Of a stretch of DNA of 64,000 bases, positions 53,543 to 62,976 are shown piece by piece. Under the pieces are notes generated by a model that was given only the letters and a program-made list of their open reading frames with translations, was not told the origin of the DNA and did not search any database. Location: positions 1-64,000 of the forward strand of contig NZ_WQHP01000008.1 of the NCBI RefSeq assembly GCF_013035315.1, written 5' to 3'. The DNA is from Ruegeria arenilitoris (GTDB lineage Bacteria; Pseudomonadota; Alphaproteobacteria; Rhodobacterales; Rhodobacteraceae). Positions within the stretch are counted from its first letter, which is position 1, and each line of letters begins with the position of its first letter. The translations under genes were made by a program, and so were the position numbers.

Positions 53543-54763
53543 TCACTGACCAATCAGCGATCTTTTGATCCGGTCTTCCTGCCGCCACTTCTTCAGACCA
53601 TCAACGATGCCCTGCGCCATGCCCCCCCGCCATTCCGGGTTGCGGATGTTTTTCAGGTCCCGAGGGCTGGACAAAAAGCCTAGCTCGACCAAAACCGAGG
53701 GAATGTCGGCGGCTTTGAGAACCGAGAAAGATGCAGTGCGGATCGGCCTGCTGTTCATCGGACCGCCTTGCTGCGTCATGCCATCGGCCAATGCACGGGC
53801 CAACGCATCGGTACGCGGTTTTGTTTCCTGACGTGCGATGTCCAGCAGCACATCGGCCACCTGATCATCTGCACCGCTCAGGTCGATACCAGCGATCAGG
53901 TCTCCGCGGTCATGACGCTCGGCCAGCTTGTCGCTCGCCACGTCAGAGGCTGCTTTGGACAATGTGTAAACCGCCGCCCCATGCGCCCGCCCCTCGGACA
54001 AGATATCGGCGTGCAACGAGATAAACACATCCGCCCCCGCCCGATGCGCCAGCGCGATGCGCCGCTCCAACGAGACGAATTGATCATCGACCCGCGTCAT
54101 CACGACTTCGAAACCGCCCGCCCTCAGCAATTGCTCCCGAAGCTCGCGGGCAAAGGTCAGCATCAAGGTCTTTTCGTCCGAACCGTCCACTTCGGCCCCC
54201 GGATCAATGCCGCCATGGCCGGGGTCCAGCATTACCCGCAGAGCGCCGGACGTACCTTGACGCGATATGGCAGGTGTCACCGCAGGTTCCGGCAAGTCCC
54301 ACCCCTGCTGACGCGGCGCGCCGGAGCCTGCAGCAAATGTATCGAAATCGGTGCCCATCAAGATCAGCGACAGATGCGCCTCACCGGATGTCTCATCAAT
54401 GCGCAACTCGGCGCTGTCGACGGCCAGGGGGGCACCCAATTCCAGAACCATCCGCGACCAGCCCGGGACATAGGCCCCAAATTGCACTCCGCTTATGCGA
54501 TCGCTTTGCAGAAACGTGTCGGGGTCAAGACCGGTCCAGTCGACCTCCTGAAAATCCAGAACCATGCGGTACGGATCGCGCAGGGTGAACACGCGATACG
54601 GCACGCCTTGGCTGAGGCCAAGATCGATGCGCACACCGGCGCGGCCTTCATCGACAATCCGGCTGTCATCCGGCACAACTCGCGCCAGCGCGCTGAAATC
54701 ATGCGCTACAGCAGCCGTCGTCAGCGCCCAAAACAGCGCGATGGCGTAGAAGATCCTGCTCAT
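53543..54763 (-). CDS. amiC: N-acetylmuramoyl-L-alanine amidase
   Basis: A 406-residue periplasmic amidase: signal peptide (1-20, ending VAHD), an AMIN domain that binds septal glycan (25-130), and an Amidase_3 catalytic domain with the zinc ligands in MLDPGHGGIDPGA, the Glu in this region, FISLHADIL, and catalytic Glu in VLVELGFLSSPRD. It splits daughter-cell walls. It is first of the amiC-mrcA pair. Confidence 0.92.
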   Translation of the reverse strand: MSRIFYAIALFWALTTAAVAHDFSALARVVPDDSRIVDEGRAGVRIDLGLSQGVPYRVFTLRDPYRMVLDFQEVDWTGLDPDTFLQSDRISGVQFGAYVPGWSRMVLELGAPLAVDSAELRIDETSGEAHLSLILMGTDFDTFAAGSGAPRQQGWDLPEPAVTPAISRQGTSGALRVMLDPGHGGIDPGAEVDGSDEKTLMLTFARELREQLLRAGGFEVVMTRVDDQFVSLERRIALAHRAGADVFISLHADILSEGRAHGAAVYTLSKAASDVASDKLAERHDRGDLIAGIDLSGADDQVADVLLDIARQETKPRTDALARALADGMTQQGGPMNSRPIRTASFSVLKAADIPSVLVELGFLSSPRDLKNIRNPEWRGGMAQGIVDGLKKWRQEDRIKRSLIGQ

Positions 54764-54829
54764 GGCCTCAAGTTTTCCCGAGATCGTTTGACCGATACCC
54801 TAGCGCATCCGGGCTGCGTTGTGAACGGC

Positions 54830-55993
54830 TCAAGCTTGTTCCGTGATCGCGCCGCGCTCGGCCATGAAACGTTTCAATCTCAGCAAGCCCTCTTCAATGT
54901 CGTCCGTAGACCGGGCGTAGGAAAACCGCAGGGTGGAATGCCCCCGTTTCGGATCGAAATCCAATCCCGGCGTGACGGCCACCCCGGCCTTATCCAGAAT
55001 CTCAGCCGCAAAGGCGCGGCTGTCGTCGGTCAGGTCCGAGACGTCAGCGTAAACATAAAACGCCCCATCTGGTGGCGCGATGTTGGTAAAGCCAGCCTTG
55101 GGCAGACCGTCCAGCATCAGCGCGCGGTTCCGGCGGTACACGTCCAGATTGGCCTGCAACTCATCCTCGCAATCCATCGCGGCAAGTGCGGCCACCTGAC
55201 TGGCATGGGGCGCACAGATGAACATGTTCTGCGCGATCCGTTCGACCACGCGCACCTGATCCTCGGGCACCACCATCCAGCCAACACGCCAACCGGTCAT
55301 CGAGAAGTACTTTGAGAACGAGTTGATCACATAGCACTCGTCCGTCAATTCCAGCGCGGTGACGGCTTTGGCTTCGTATTCAAGGCCGTGGTAAATCTCA
55401 TCGCTGATGAAAGACGCGCCCTGCCCCTGTGCTGCCTCGATCAAGGCGCCCATCGCAGCGTGATCGAGCATCGTTCCGGTTGGGTTCGCGGGCGATGCGA
55501 CCATCAAGCCCTGCAGGTCAAGCCCGGCGAAATCCGAAGGGACCGGCTGCAGACGGTTCTCGGGCGCGGTTGGCAGGTCCACAGGCACCAAACCCAGTGC
55601 TTTCAAAATCTGCCGATAGGACGGATAGCCCGGCGCTCCGATCCCGACACGGTCACCGCTGTCGAACAAGGCCGTGAAGGCCAACAGAAACCCGCCGGAC
55701 GATCCGGGCGTGATCACCACGCGTTCCGGATTCAGGTCGACGTTGTACCACTCACCATAAAGCCGTGCGATCCGTTGCCGCAGTTCAGGCAGACCCAACG
55801 CCACGGTGTAGCCCAGCGGACCTTGCTCCATCGCTTTGGCCAAAGCCTCGGTTGCGCCTTTGGGTGCACCGGTTCCTGGCTGGCCGACCTCCATATGGAT
55901 TATGTGGCGCCCAGCTTCTTCGGCCTTACGCGCGGCCTCCATCACGTCCATCACGATGAAGGGATCGACCCCGGACCGGGTTGAGTTTCTCAT
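54830..55993 (-). CDS. Class I/II PLP-dependent aminotransferase
   Basis: A 387-residue fold type I enzyme. PLP Lys is in NSFSKYFSMTGWRVGW; other motifs are VASPANPTGTMLD, FISDEIYHGLEY and the final Arg in LRFSYARS that binds the substrate carboxylate. Substrate is uncertain (aspartate or aromatic type likely). ATG at 55993 has GGGAG upstream; it shares the CATG at 55991-55994 with an upstream plus-strand in-frame ATG. Confidence 0.86.
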   Translation of the reverse strand: MRNSTRSGVDPFIVMDVMEAARKAEEAGRHIIHMEVGQPGTGAPKGATEALAKAMEQGPLGYTVALGLPELRQRIARLYGEWYNVDLNPERVVITPGSSGGFLLAFTALFDSGDRVGIGAPGYPSYRQILKALGLVPVDLPTAPENRLQPVPSDFAGLDLQGLMVASPANPTGTMLDHAAMGALIEAAQGQGASFISDEIYHGLEYEAKAVTALELTDECYVINSFSKYFSMTGWRVGWMVVPEDQVRVVERIAQNMFICAPHASQVAALAAMDCEDELQANLDVYRRNRALMLDGLPKAGFTNIAPPDGAFYVYADVSDLTDDSRAFAAEILDKAGVAVTPGLDFDPKRGHSTLRFSYARSTDDIEEGLLRLKRFMAERGAITEQA

Positions 55994-56015
55994 GCCCATC
56001 TCCCATGTTGCAGCC

Positions 56016-57374
56016 ATGGCTTTTGAACGCGTATCAAGGCTGGCGTCAATCCCGGCCCTGTTGCTGATTGCAGTGACATGGGTGAGCAGCGCGTCGCAGT
56101 CCAACGCCCAAAGCCTGATCCGCGACCCAGACATCGAACACGGCCTGCGCGAGCTGGCCTTTCCCATCTTGCGGGCCGCTGGTCTGAATACCAATCGGGT
56201 GCGAATTCTGGTCGTCAACGACAGCACATTCAACGCGTTTGTCATAGATTACAACGCGATCTACGTGAATTACGGGCTGATCCTGACCGTTGAAAGCCCC
56301 GAGATGCTGCAGGCCGTGATCGCCCACGAAGCCGCTCATATCGCCAACGGCCATCTGGCACGGCGCATCGAAAACTTGCGCGCGGCGCAACGTAACGCGC
56401 AACTGGGCACTGCGCTCGCCCTTGTTGTAGCGGCCGCCGGAGGTGGCGAGGCCGCGGCCGGCATCGCCGCGGGGACCTCTGGCGCAGCACTGCGCAGCTT
56501 TTTGGGACACACGCGGGCCGAAGAATCCTCGGCCGATCGCAGCTCGGCCAGCTATTTACGCGCCGCGGGTATCTCACCCAGCGGTATGGTGGCCCTGCAC
56601 CAGAAATTCGCGGGTCAGGAATTGCTGAGCACCGCAAATCAGGATCCCTATATGCGGTCCCACCCGACCAGTCGCGAGCGCCTGCGCGCCGCACAGGCTT
56701 TCATGGGAGAGTTCAGCGATCAGGCCCCTTCCAACCCAAACGCCGATTACTGGTTCGCGCGGGTTAAGGGTAAGCTGTCGGCCTTCCTTCGTTCGCCCGG
56801 CTGGACACTGCGCCGCGCAAAAGAAGAGACCGCGCAGGACATTCGCCTAATGCGCGAGGCCGCCGCCTACCACCAGAACCGCGATTTAGCCCGCGCACGC
56901 GCCGCAATCGACGCAGCCCTGGACATCCGGCCCGACGACCCGTTCTACTACGAACTAAAGGGGCAAATACTGTTGGAAAACAGGCAATTGAATGAGGCTG
57001 TTAAAGCTTATGGTCATGCCGTTGATATGTTGCCGAATGATCCTTTGCTGATGGCAGGTTACGGGCGGGCGTTGCTTGCCGACGGGCAGACAAAGGCCGC
57101 GCTCGATGTGCTTGAAAAGGCGCGCGCACGGGATTATCGCAATGCACGACTGATGCAGGATCTTGGCATGGCCTATGCCAGGGTCGGAAACAACGGGATG
57201 GCTTCGGCCGTGACCGCCGAAAGATATGCGCTGCAGGGCCGGTTGGCCGATGCAGGCATCCACGCAAGACGCGCCGTTGGGCAATTGCCCGAAGGCTCAC
57301 CAGGTTGGCAACGGGCGCAGGATGTACTGATTGCCTCGGAACAAGCGAAGAAAAAGAAAAGGAAACGGAAATGA
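56016..57374 (+). CDS. M48 metalloprotease with TPR repeats (BepA-like)
   Basis: A 452-residue periplasmic protease. Signal peptide (1-32, ending SNAQ), zinc motif HEAAHIANGH, LGHTRAEESSADRSS with the third ligand Glu, and a C-terminal block of TPR-like helices (about 300-440). BepA proteases degrade stalled outer-membrane proteins at the BAM complex. The start at 56016 gives a good signal peptide; an in-frame ATG at 55992 overlaps the divergent aminotransferase start. Lysine-rich C-terminus. Confidence 0.86.
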   Translation: MAFERVSRLASIPALLLIAVTWVSSASQSNAQSLIRDPDIEHGLRELAFPILRAAGLNTNRVRILVVNDSTFNAFVIDYNAIYVNYGLILTVESPEMLQAVIAHEAAHIANGHLARRIENLRAAQRNAQLGTALALVVAAAGGGEAAAGIAAGTSGAALRSFLGHTRAEESSADRSSASYLRAAGISPSGMVALHQKFAGQELLSTANQDPYMRSHPTSRERLRAAQAFMGEFSDQAPSNPNADYWFARVKGKLSAFLRSPGWTLRRAKEETAQDIRLMREAAAYHQNRDLARARAAIDAALDIRPDDPFYYELKGQILLENRQLNEAVKAYGHAVDMLPNDPLLMAGYGRALLADGQTKAALDVLEKARARDYRNARLMQDLGMAYARVGNNGMASAVTAERYALQGRLADAGIHARRAVGQLPEGSPGWQRAQDVLIASEQAKKKKRKRK

Positions 57375-58129
57375 TCCTCAGACACGCCGCTCCCGCCCTT
57401 CTGGGGCTTTCCCTGATCACCGGCCCCGCGCTGGCCCTGGACCTTAGCACCATGAGCGATGCCGAACGCGAGCAGTTCGGTGCGCAAGTTCGTGAATACC
57501 TGCTGGAAAACCCCGAAGTGATCATCGAGGCAATAAATATCCTTGAACAGCGTAATGCCGCAGCCGAAGCGGCCGCTGACAAGGATCTGGTCGCCGCCAA
57601 CGCGGAAGAGCTGTTCAACGACGGCTATAGCTGGGTGGGTGGTAACCCCGAAGGCGACATCACTCTGGTCGAGTTCATGGACTACCGCTGTGGTTATTGC
57701 CGCCGCGCCGTGCCCGAAGTGGCAAGCCTGCTGGCCGAAGACGGGAATATCCGCCTTGTGATCAAAGAGTTCCCGATTCTGGGCGACGCTTCGGTCCTGT
57801 CCTCGCGCTTTGCCGTCGCAACCAAGCATGTTGCAGGCGATGACGCTTACAAACAGGTTCACGACGCGCTGCTGGAGTTCACTGGCGAGCCGTCAGAGGT
57901 TGCCCTGCGCCGCATTTCGGACGGGCTGGGCCTGGACAGCGACGCCATCATCGCCGCGATGGACAGCGAGCAGGTGACCGACGAAATCACCCGCACTCGT
58001 GCGCTGGCGCAACGTATGCAGATTTCCGGCACGCCGTCCTTCGTTCTGGGCACCGAAATGCTGCGCGGCTTCCTGCCTGCGGATCAGATGTTGCAAATTG
58101 CAAACGGTGTTCGGGCGGAACAAGGCTGA
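57371..58129 (+). CDS. DsbA-family periplasmic thiol oxidoreductase
   Basis: A 252-residue protein with signal peptide (1-22, ending ALA), a helical extension (30-75, as in ScsC/BdbD-like members), and a thioredoxin fold with active-site CGYC (C107, C110) and cis-Pro loop SGTPSFV. It overlaps the protease stop (ATGA), so both are made together, a sensible envelope quality-control pair. Confidence 0.9.
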   Translation: MILRHAAPALLGLSLITGPALALDLSTMSDAEREQFGAQVREYLLENPEVIIEAINILEQRNAAAEAAADKDLVAANAEELFNDGYSWVGGNPEGDITLVEFMDYRCGYCRRAVPEVASLLAEDGNIRLVIKEFPILGDASVLSSRFAVATKHVAGDDAYKQVHDALLEFTGEPSEVALRRISDGLGLDSDAIIAAMDSEQVTDEITRTRALAQRMQISGTPSFVLGTEMLRGFLPADQMLQIANGVRAEQG

Positions 58130-58171
58130 GCGCACGGGGCGGTCAGGCCGCCCCTTCGCATCTATAGCTTT

Positions 58172-58196
58172 AGGGCCGGATCGTCGATCCGGCCCT
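58172..58196 (+). terminator. Intrinsic terminator after the DsbA-like gene
   Basis: An 11-bp perfect stem AGGGCCGGATC/GATCCGGCCCT with a 3-nt loop, followed by TCT. Strong and 42 bp after the stop. Confidence 0.75.
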
Positions 58197-58299
58197 TCTG
58201 CGTAATGCTTCAATAGCAAACTCACTTTCCTTTGGAGGGGTGTTTCGATAGCTATTCAACTATAGAGAGATTGATTGATCCGAATTTGAGCCCGCAGAC

Positions 58300-58875
58300 A
58301 TGAAGACAAAAGGCGTAACCCTTTACTGCGTGACTGCTTTTTGGGCTGTTCTGACACTTGCAATCGGGCTGTATTACCTGTTCTCAGGCACGACCACCAC
58401 TGCGGACGTCAAAGTCCGCGCTGCGAACTCTTCAACCTCCGTCGAGATTGGAAGCTGGGAACCCGGCGACGCAAAAATCCTGAACCTCAGGGGGAAGCCG
58501 GTTGTCATTTGGCGCCGGGATCAGGATGAAATGGCAAGGGCTTTGGCGCAATTTGACCCTACGATCCCGTTAGAGGACTGGGCTGAGGCGATAAACTCTG
58601 GCGCGCTTGAGCGGGGGCTTGAACCAGAGGCATTTGCCAACGTCGAATGATTCATCGCCAGCCCGATCAGCACGGCGGGGTTTGGCTGCATTGTGCAAAC
58701 AAAAGCTGGCGACTTTGACGGGTTCTTTGATCCCTGCGTTGGGGTCCACTACGATATGTGGGGCCGCCCGCAAAAGGGCCCGACCGACACCAAACTGAAG
58801 GCACCGGCCCGCACGATCGACGCGGACAGGCAACGCGTAACAATTTCACTCTTTGGACTGCCTGCAACCAGATAA
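58300..58875 (+). pseudogene. Degenerate Rieske-like iron-sulfur protein with one in-frame TGA
   Basis: Two pieces in the same frame: 116 residues (58300-58650) ending at TGA, then 75 codons to TAA at 58873. Part 1 has an N-terminal membrane anchor (8-29) and the Rieske hinge/base domain (SSTSVEIGSWEPGDAKI, RGKPVVIWRRDQDEM). Part 2 matches the cluster domain: TAGFGC lines up with CTHLGC, and DPCVGVHYD with CPCHGSHYD, followed by GRPQKGPTDTKLKAP. Both ligand Cys and both ligand His are replaced, but the two disulfide cysteines remain. So it cannot hold a 2Fe-2S cluster. It may be a pseudogene or a read-through gene; petABC-type neighbours are absent. Confidence 0.75.
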
Positions 58876-58882
58876 GCTGGCC

Positions 58883-60004
58883 TTACTCCGCCGCCTCACG
58901 CGTCGCGTCCAGTTCTGCCGCCTTTTTCTTGACCTCTTCAACGATGTGCTCGATCATCTGATCGTTCGACATCTTGTGGCTGGCTTTGCCTGCCAGATAG
59001 ACCATACCAGACCCGGCCCCGCCGCCTGTAAAGCCCACGTCGGTCATCAGTGCCTCACCCGGGCCGTTCACCACGCAGCCGATGATCGACAGGCTCATGG
59101 GTGTCTTGATGTGCTCCAACCGCTGTTCCAGCGCTTCGACGGTTTTGATCACGTCAAACCCCTGCCGCGCGCAGGAGGGGCAGGAAATGATGTTCACGCC
59201 GCGATGGCGCAGGCCAAGGGATTTGAGGATCTCATAGCCAACCTTCACCTCTTCGACCGGATCGGCGGACAGGCTGACACGAATCGTGTCGCCGATACCC
59301 ATCCACAACAGATTACCTAAACCGATCGCTGATTTGATGGTGCCAGAGACCAGCCCGCCCGCCTCGGTAATCCCTAGGTGGATCGGCGCGTCGGTGGCCT
59401 CGGCAATGCCCTGATAGGCAGCGGCAGACAGGAACACGTCGCTGGCCTTCACGCTGATCTTATACTCGTGGAAGTCATTGTCCTGCAGGATACGGATATG
59501 TTCCAACCCGCTTTCGACCATCGCATCGGGGCACGGTTCGCCATATTTCTCAAGCAGGTGCTTTTCCAGGCTGCCTGCGTTCACACCGATCCGGATCGAG
59601 CAATTGTGGTCGCGTGCGGCCTGAATAACCTCTTTCACACGGTCTTCGCTGCCGATGTTGCCCGGATTGATCCGCAGGCACGCAGCACCTGCTTCGGCGG
59701 CCTCGATCCCGCGACGGTAGTGGAAATGAATGTCCGCCACGATGGGCACCGGGCTTTCGCGCACAATCTCTTTCAGGGCTTTCGACGACGCCTCATCCGG
59801 GACGGATACACGCACAATGTCGGCACCGGCTTCGGCGGCGGCCTGGACTTGCGCAACGGTCGCCGCAACATCCGTTGTCAGCGTGTTGGTCATTGTCTGA
59901 ACAGCGATAGGCGCATCGCCCCCGACGGGAACGTTTCCGACCATGATCTGGCGGGATTTACGGCGATAGATGTTCTTCCACGGGCGAACGTGATTGAGGG
60001 ACAT
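58883..60004 (-). CDS. ispG: 4-hydroxy-3-methylbut-2-enyl diphosphate synthase
   Basis: A 373-residue 4Fe-4S enzyme of the MEP isoprenoid pathway. The TIM-barrel half has [17 protein letters not shown] and RINPGNIGS; the cluster half has [11 protein letters not shown] with the Cys ligands and a third Cys in [11 protein letters not shown]. It lies after the RodZ-like gene (70 bp) in one minus-strand operon. The cluster may be provided by an A-type carrier such as ErpA. Confidence 0.96.
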   Translation of the reverse strand: MSLNHVRPWKNIYRRKSRQIMVGNVPVGGDAPIAVQTMTNTLTTDVAATVAQVQAAAEAGADIVRVSVPDEASSKALKEIVRESPVPIVADIHFHYRRGIEAAEAGAACLRINPGNIGSEDRVKEVIQAARDHNCSIRIGVNAGSLEKHLLEKYGEPCPDAMVESGLEHIRILQDNDFHEYKISVKASDVFLSAAAYQGIAEATDAPIHLGITEAGGLVSGTIKSAIGLGNLLWMGIGDTIRVSLSADPVEEVKVGYEILKSLGLRHRGVNIISCPSCARQGFDVIKTVEALEQRLEHIKTPMSLSIIGCVVNGPGEALMTDVGFTGGGAGSGMVYLAGKASHKMSNDQMIEHIVEEVKKKAAELDATREAAE

Positions 60005-60074
60005 GAGGACGGGTCCAAAGCTGCCTGAGTTGCGTCTTAGATAGTCCGGCTACCCAGGTATCGCAATGGTCAGA

Positions 60075-61289
60075 TCACTCGGCCGGGGCTTCGGTGACCT
60101 GCGCCTGAAGTTCGGCTACCAACTGCTTGAGCGCGCTATTCTGTTCGGCCTCGAGATCGGCAACCTCATAACGCTCGGAAACCGCGTCCTTGGACAGGAC
60201 AACGCCCTTGGTGACCGTACCCGGTGCGCCAACTGGGCCGTAGTGCTCGCCGTTCATCGAGAAATAGACAGAGCCTGACGCGCCTGCGCGCAGTTGCGGC
60301 GGCTCTTCGGTCAGGGGAATTTCAAACGTGCTGCCCTGCTCGACCGTGCCCAGGGTGCCTTCGAATAGAACGCTGCCATCTGCGGCGCGGATGCGCATCC
60401 AGGACGGCGCAACGGCTACGATTCTTAACGCGGTGTCCACCTGCTCGACGACCTGTGGCAAGGCGGGGCGTTCCACCGTGTGCACTTCGGCCACTTCGAT
60501 CTTAGGCGGCTCGGGCGGGCGGAATGTGCCAACGGTGCGCGGGTCCAATGTGGCAATTGGCGCGTCACGGGCGACGAGTACCGGCACATCTAGCGCCTGC
60601 GGGCGATAGAGGCGGTCCAGCGCTTCGGGCGTCGGCGCAGCGGTATCTGCTGCCACGGCCAGTTCGACCGGAGCACGGGCAGCGTCCAGCGGATCAAGAT
60701 CGGACAGAACGACAGGCGCCTGCTCGACCGGGCTGACCTGAACCTGCTGGATACGGTTCAGCACCGACCAGCCGCCGTAGCCGATGCCACAAATCACGGC
60801 CAGCAGCACCAACGACGACCCAATCGCGCGCGGCTCGATCTGGCTGACCAGAGATTCCCGGCCGGGAACATAAGGTGTATTCGGAGAGATAAACGGATCG
60901 CGCCCCATCGGCCCGCGCGACGGCAAAGCCCCCGAAGGTTTGCGCACGACCGAAGCCTCGGCGGACATGCCGTGGGCCACTTCAAACCCGCTTTCGGCAC
61001 AGAATGTCGCGAAAGTTTCATCCGGGTTCATGCCCAGATAGCGGGCGTAAGAACGCACATACCCGGCGATGAAGCCGGGTGTGTCGAACGCGTCGGGATC
61101 GGCGTCCTCTATGGCAGCAATGTAGTTGGCCTTAATCCGAAGTTCGCGCTGAACATCCAGAAGGGACTTGCCCATTGTCGCGCGCTCACCACGCATTCTG
61201 TCGCCAAGCCGCACTTCATAGTCGTCGAAGCCCTTTGGCCGGACGTCTGTGTCGTCTTCGGAATCGCGCTGTGATCTGCGCCCAATCAT
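60075..61289 (-). CDS. RodZ-like helix-turn-helix membrane protein (DUF4115)
   Basis: A 404-residue bitopic protein: N-terminal HTH_25 domain (LGDRMRGERATMGKSLLDVQ ... YVRSYARYLGMN), one membrane helix (about 165-190, SSLVLLAVICGIGYGGWSVL), a periplasmic Pro-rich linker and a DUF4115 domain at the end (RAADGSVLFEGTLGTVEQG). RodZ links MreB to the wall. Its place before ispG is conserved in many alphaproteobacteria. Confidence 0.88.
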   Translation of the reverse strand: MIGRRSQRDSEDDTDVRPKGFDDYEVRLGDRMRGERATMGKSLLDVQRELRIKANYIAAIEDADPDAFDTPGFIAGYVRSYARYLGMNPDETFATFCAESGFEVAHGMSAEASVVRKPSGALPSRGPMGRDPFISPNTPYVPGRESLVSQIEPRAIGSSLVLLAVICGIGYGGWSVLNRIQQVQVSPVEQAPVVLSDLDPLDAARAPVELAVAADTAAPTPEALDRLYRPQALDVPVLVARDAPIATLDPRTVGTFRPPEPPKIEVAEVHTVERPALPQVVEQVDTALRIVAVAPSWMRIRAADGSVLFEGTLGTVEQGSTFEIPLTEEPPQLRAGASGSVYFSMNGEHYGPVGAPGTVTKGVVLSKDAVSERYEVADLEAEQNSALKQLVAELQAQVTEAPAE

Positions 61290-61331
61290 TCCTGCTGCCC
61301 CATTCTGCCTTTTGCGCGTTACACGCTAACG

Positions 61332-61356
61332 ACGAATCGATCCCATAACGATTCGT
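61332..61356. repeat. 8-bp inverted repeat upstream of the RodZ-like gene
   Basis: ACGAATCG (61332-61339) and CGATTCGT (61349-61356), spacer 9 bp, in the 129-bp gap between hemA stop and RodZ-like start. Either an operator for the latter or a hairpin after hemA; no T-run follows on the minus strand. Confidence 0.5.
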
Positions 61357-61418
61357 GCGTCCCTTTTGTTAGGGTAAGCTTAACACGCGACAAGCGTATT
61401 GCACACTTTGGCGTGAGG

Positions 61419-62642
61419 TTAACCTGCAAGTTCGGCGCGATTTAGCGCACAATGTGACCAAAGTTCGTCCATCGCTTGGATCAAACGGTTCATTTCGCCC
61501 GGTCCGTGGACCGGTGACGGGGTAAACCGCAGACGCTCCGTACCGCGCGGCACGGTGGGGAAGTTGATCGGCTGAACGTAGATTCCATAGTCATCCAACA
61601 GCCGGTCGCTGAGAATTTTGGTATGCACAGGGTCACCGACGATCACGGGCACAATGTGGCTGCCGTGGTCGATCAGCGGCAAGCCCATCCCTTTCAGCCG
61701 CAGCTTGAGGATTTTGGCTTGGGTCTGGTGCTGCTCGCGCAGTTCCGGCGCGTTCTTCAGATAGGCAACCGAAGCCGCCGCACCCGCCGCCACAGCAGGC
61801 GGCAACGAAGTCGTAAAGATGAAGCCCGGCGCATAAGAGCGCACGGCGTCACACATTTTCTCGCTTGCCGCGATATAGCCACCCATAACACCATAGGCTT
61901 TGGCCAGTGTGCCGTTGATGATGTCGATGCGATGGGCCAGACGATCACGTTCGGTCACGCCGCCACCGCGCGGGCCGTACATGCCAACCGCGTGCACTTC
62001 GTCGATATAGGTCAGAGCGCCAAACTCATCCGCCAGATCGCAAATCTCTTCGATCGGACCGAAATCACCATCCATCGAATAGACGGATTCGAATGCGATC
62101 AGCTTGGGGGCCGCAGGATCGTCGGCCTCAAGCAGCTCACGCAGGTGAGCAACGTCATTGTGACGGAAAATCCGCTTGGCACCACCATTGCGGCGCACAC
62201 CTTCGATCATCGAGGCATGGTTCAGCGCGTCAGAATAGATGATCAGGCCGGGGAACAGCTTGGGCAGCGTGCTAAGCGTCGCATCATTTGCGATATACGC
62301 GCTGGTGAACAGCAAGGCAGATTCTTTGCCGTGCAGATCGGCCAGCTCAGCCTCAAGACGCTTGTGATACACCGTCGTGCCCGAAATGTTACGGGTTCCA
62401 CCTGAACCCGCACCTGCAGCGTCCACCGCTTCGTGCATGGCCTCAAGGACGACCGGATGCTGCCCCATCCCAAGGTAGTCATTGCCACACCACACAGTGA
62501 TGTTCTGCTGCGACCCGTCAGGACGGGTGCGTACGGCGTGCGGGAAATGACCATTCCGGCGTTCGATATCAATAAAGGTCCGGTAGCGACCTTCATCATG
62601 CAGCTTGGCTAGCGCTGTATCGAGCTGAGCAGTATAATCCAC
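61419..62642 (-). CDS. hemA: 5-aminolevulinate synthase
   Basis: A 407-residue PLP enzyme that condenses glycine and succinyl-CoA, the C4 route to haem in alphaproteobacteria. The PLP Lys is K248 ([14 protein letters not shown]), with [17 protein letters not shown] and the N-terminal [13 protein letters not shown]. Length and lysine position match the well-studied Rhodobacter enzyme. An FNR-type box lies 136 bp upstream. Confidence 0.96.
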   Translation of the reverse strand: MDYTAQLDTALAKLHDEGRYRTFIDIERRNGHFPHAVRTRPDGSQQNITVWCGNDYLGMGQHPVVLEAMHEAVDAAGAGSGGTRNISGTTVYHKRLEAELADLHGKESALLFTSAYIANDATLSTLPKLFPGLIIYSDALNHASMIEGVRRNGGAKRIFRHNDVAHLRELLEADDPAAPKLIAFESVYSMDGDFGPIEEICDLADEFGALTYIDEVHAVGMYGPRGGGVTERDRLAHRIDIINGTLAKAYGVMGGYIAASEKMCDAVRSYAPGFIFTTSLPPAVAAGAAASVAYLKNAPELREQHQTQAKILKLRLKGMGLPLIDHGSHIVPVIVGDPVHTKILSDRLLDDYGIYVQPINFPTVPRGTERLRFTPSPVHGPGEMNRLIQAMDELWSHCALNRAELAG

Positions 62643-62976
62643 CGGTTTCTCCTTCTGCGCCCGGCATTTGCGTTTGTTTGCCGAACCCGTTGTTCCCTCA
62701 GATGACAGGCTTAGCTGCCCCTTCGGTGTCGCTTCCCCTAGAATAACGTGCCTAACGTCAATCTCGGAGTCGCAACTTTGATCTGCATCAATTATCCCTG
62801 ATCACGCCATTCGACAAGTAAAGTTACGGCCATCGGACGCGAGGAAACGACGCAGGCAACCCTGCGACCCGAAACAGGTTTCCTATCTTATCACCGATTT
62901 CCTGCCGATACAGGCTGGACGGCGCTGCCGGTGCTGTTAGGTTCCGCTGCAATTCACGACCATTCAGGAGACGCTC
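62643..62976. other. Divergent regulatory region between hemA and the M20 peptidase gene (334 bp)
   Basis: No gene seen. It contains the FNR-type box (62778-62791) and the ribosome site AGGAG of the peptidase gene (62966-62970). The rest, about 62800-62960, shows no clear structure. Confidence 0.6.
62778..62791. promoter_or_regulatory. FNR/FnrL binding site upstream of hemA
   Basis: TTGATCTGCATCAA, a perfect TTGAT-N4-ATCAA palindrome, identical to the FNR-type consensus. In Rhodobacter species FnrL controls hemA under low oxygen, so the same control is expected here. The box is 136 bp from the hemA ATG. Confidence 0.85.

Noticed and set aside
53768..55315. Long plus-strand ORF of 515 codons
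   Set aside because: Antisense to amiC and the aminotransferase; no ribosome site or recognisable domain.
58648..58650. TGA in the Rieske-like gene as a selenocysteine codon
   Set aside because: No SECIS-like hairpin directly downstream was apparent, and the position does not match a Cys of the Rieske fold.
58693..58875. Independent 60-residue gene
   Set aside because: It is the cluster-domain part of the Rieske-like frame, in phase with the upstream piece, and lacks a ribosome site of its own.
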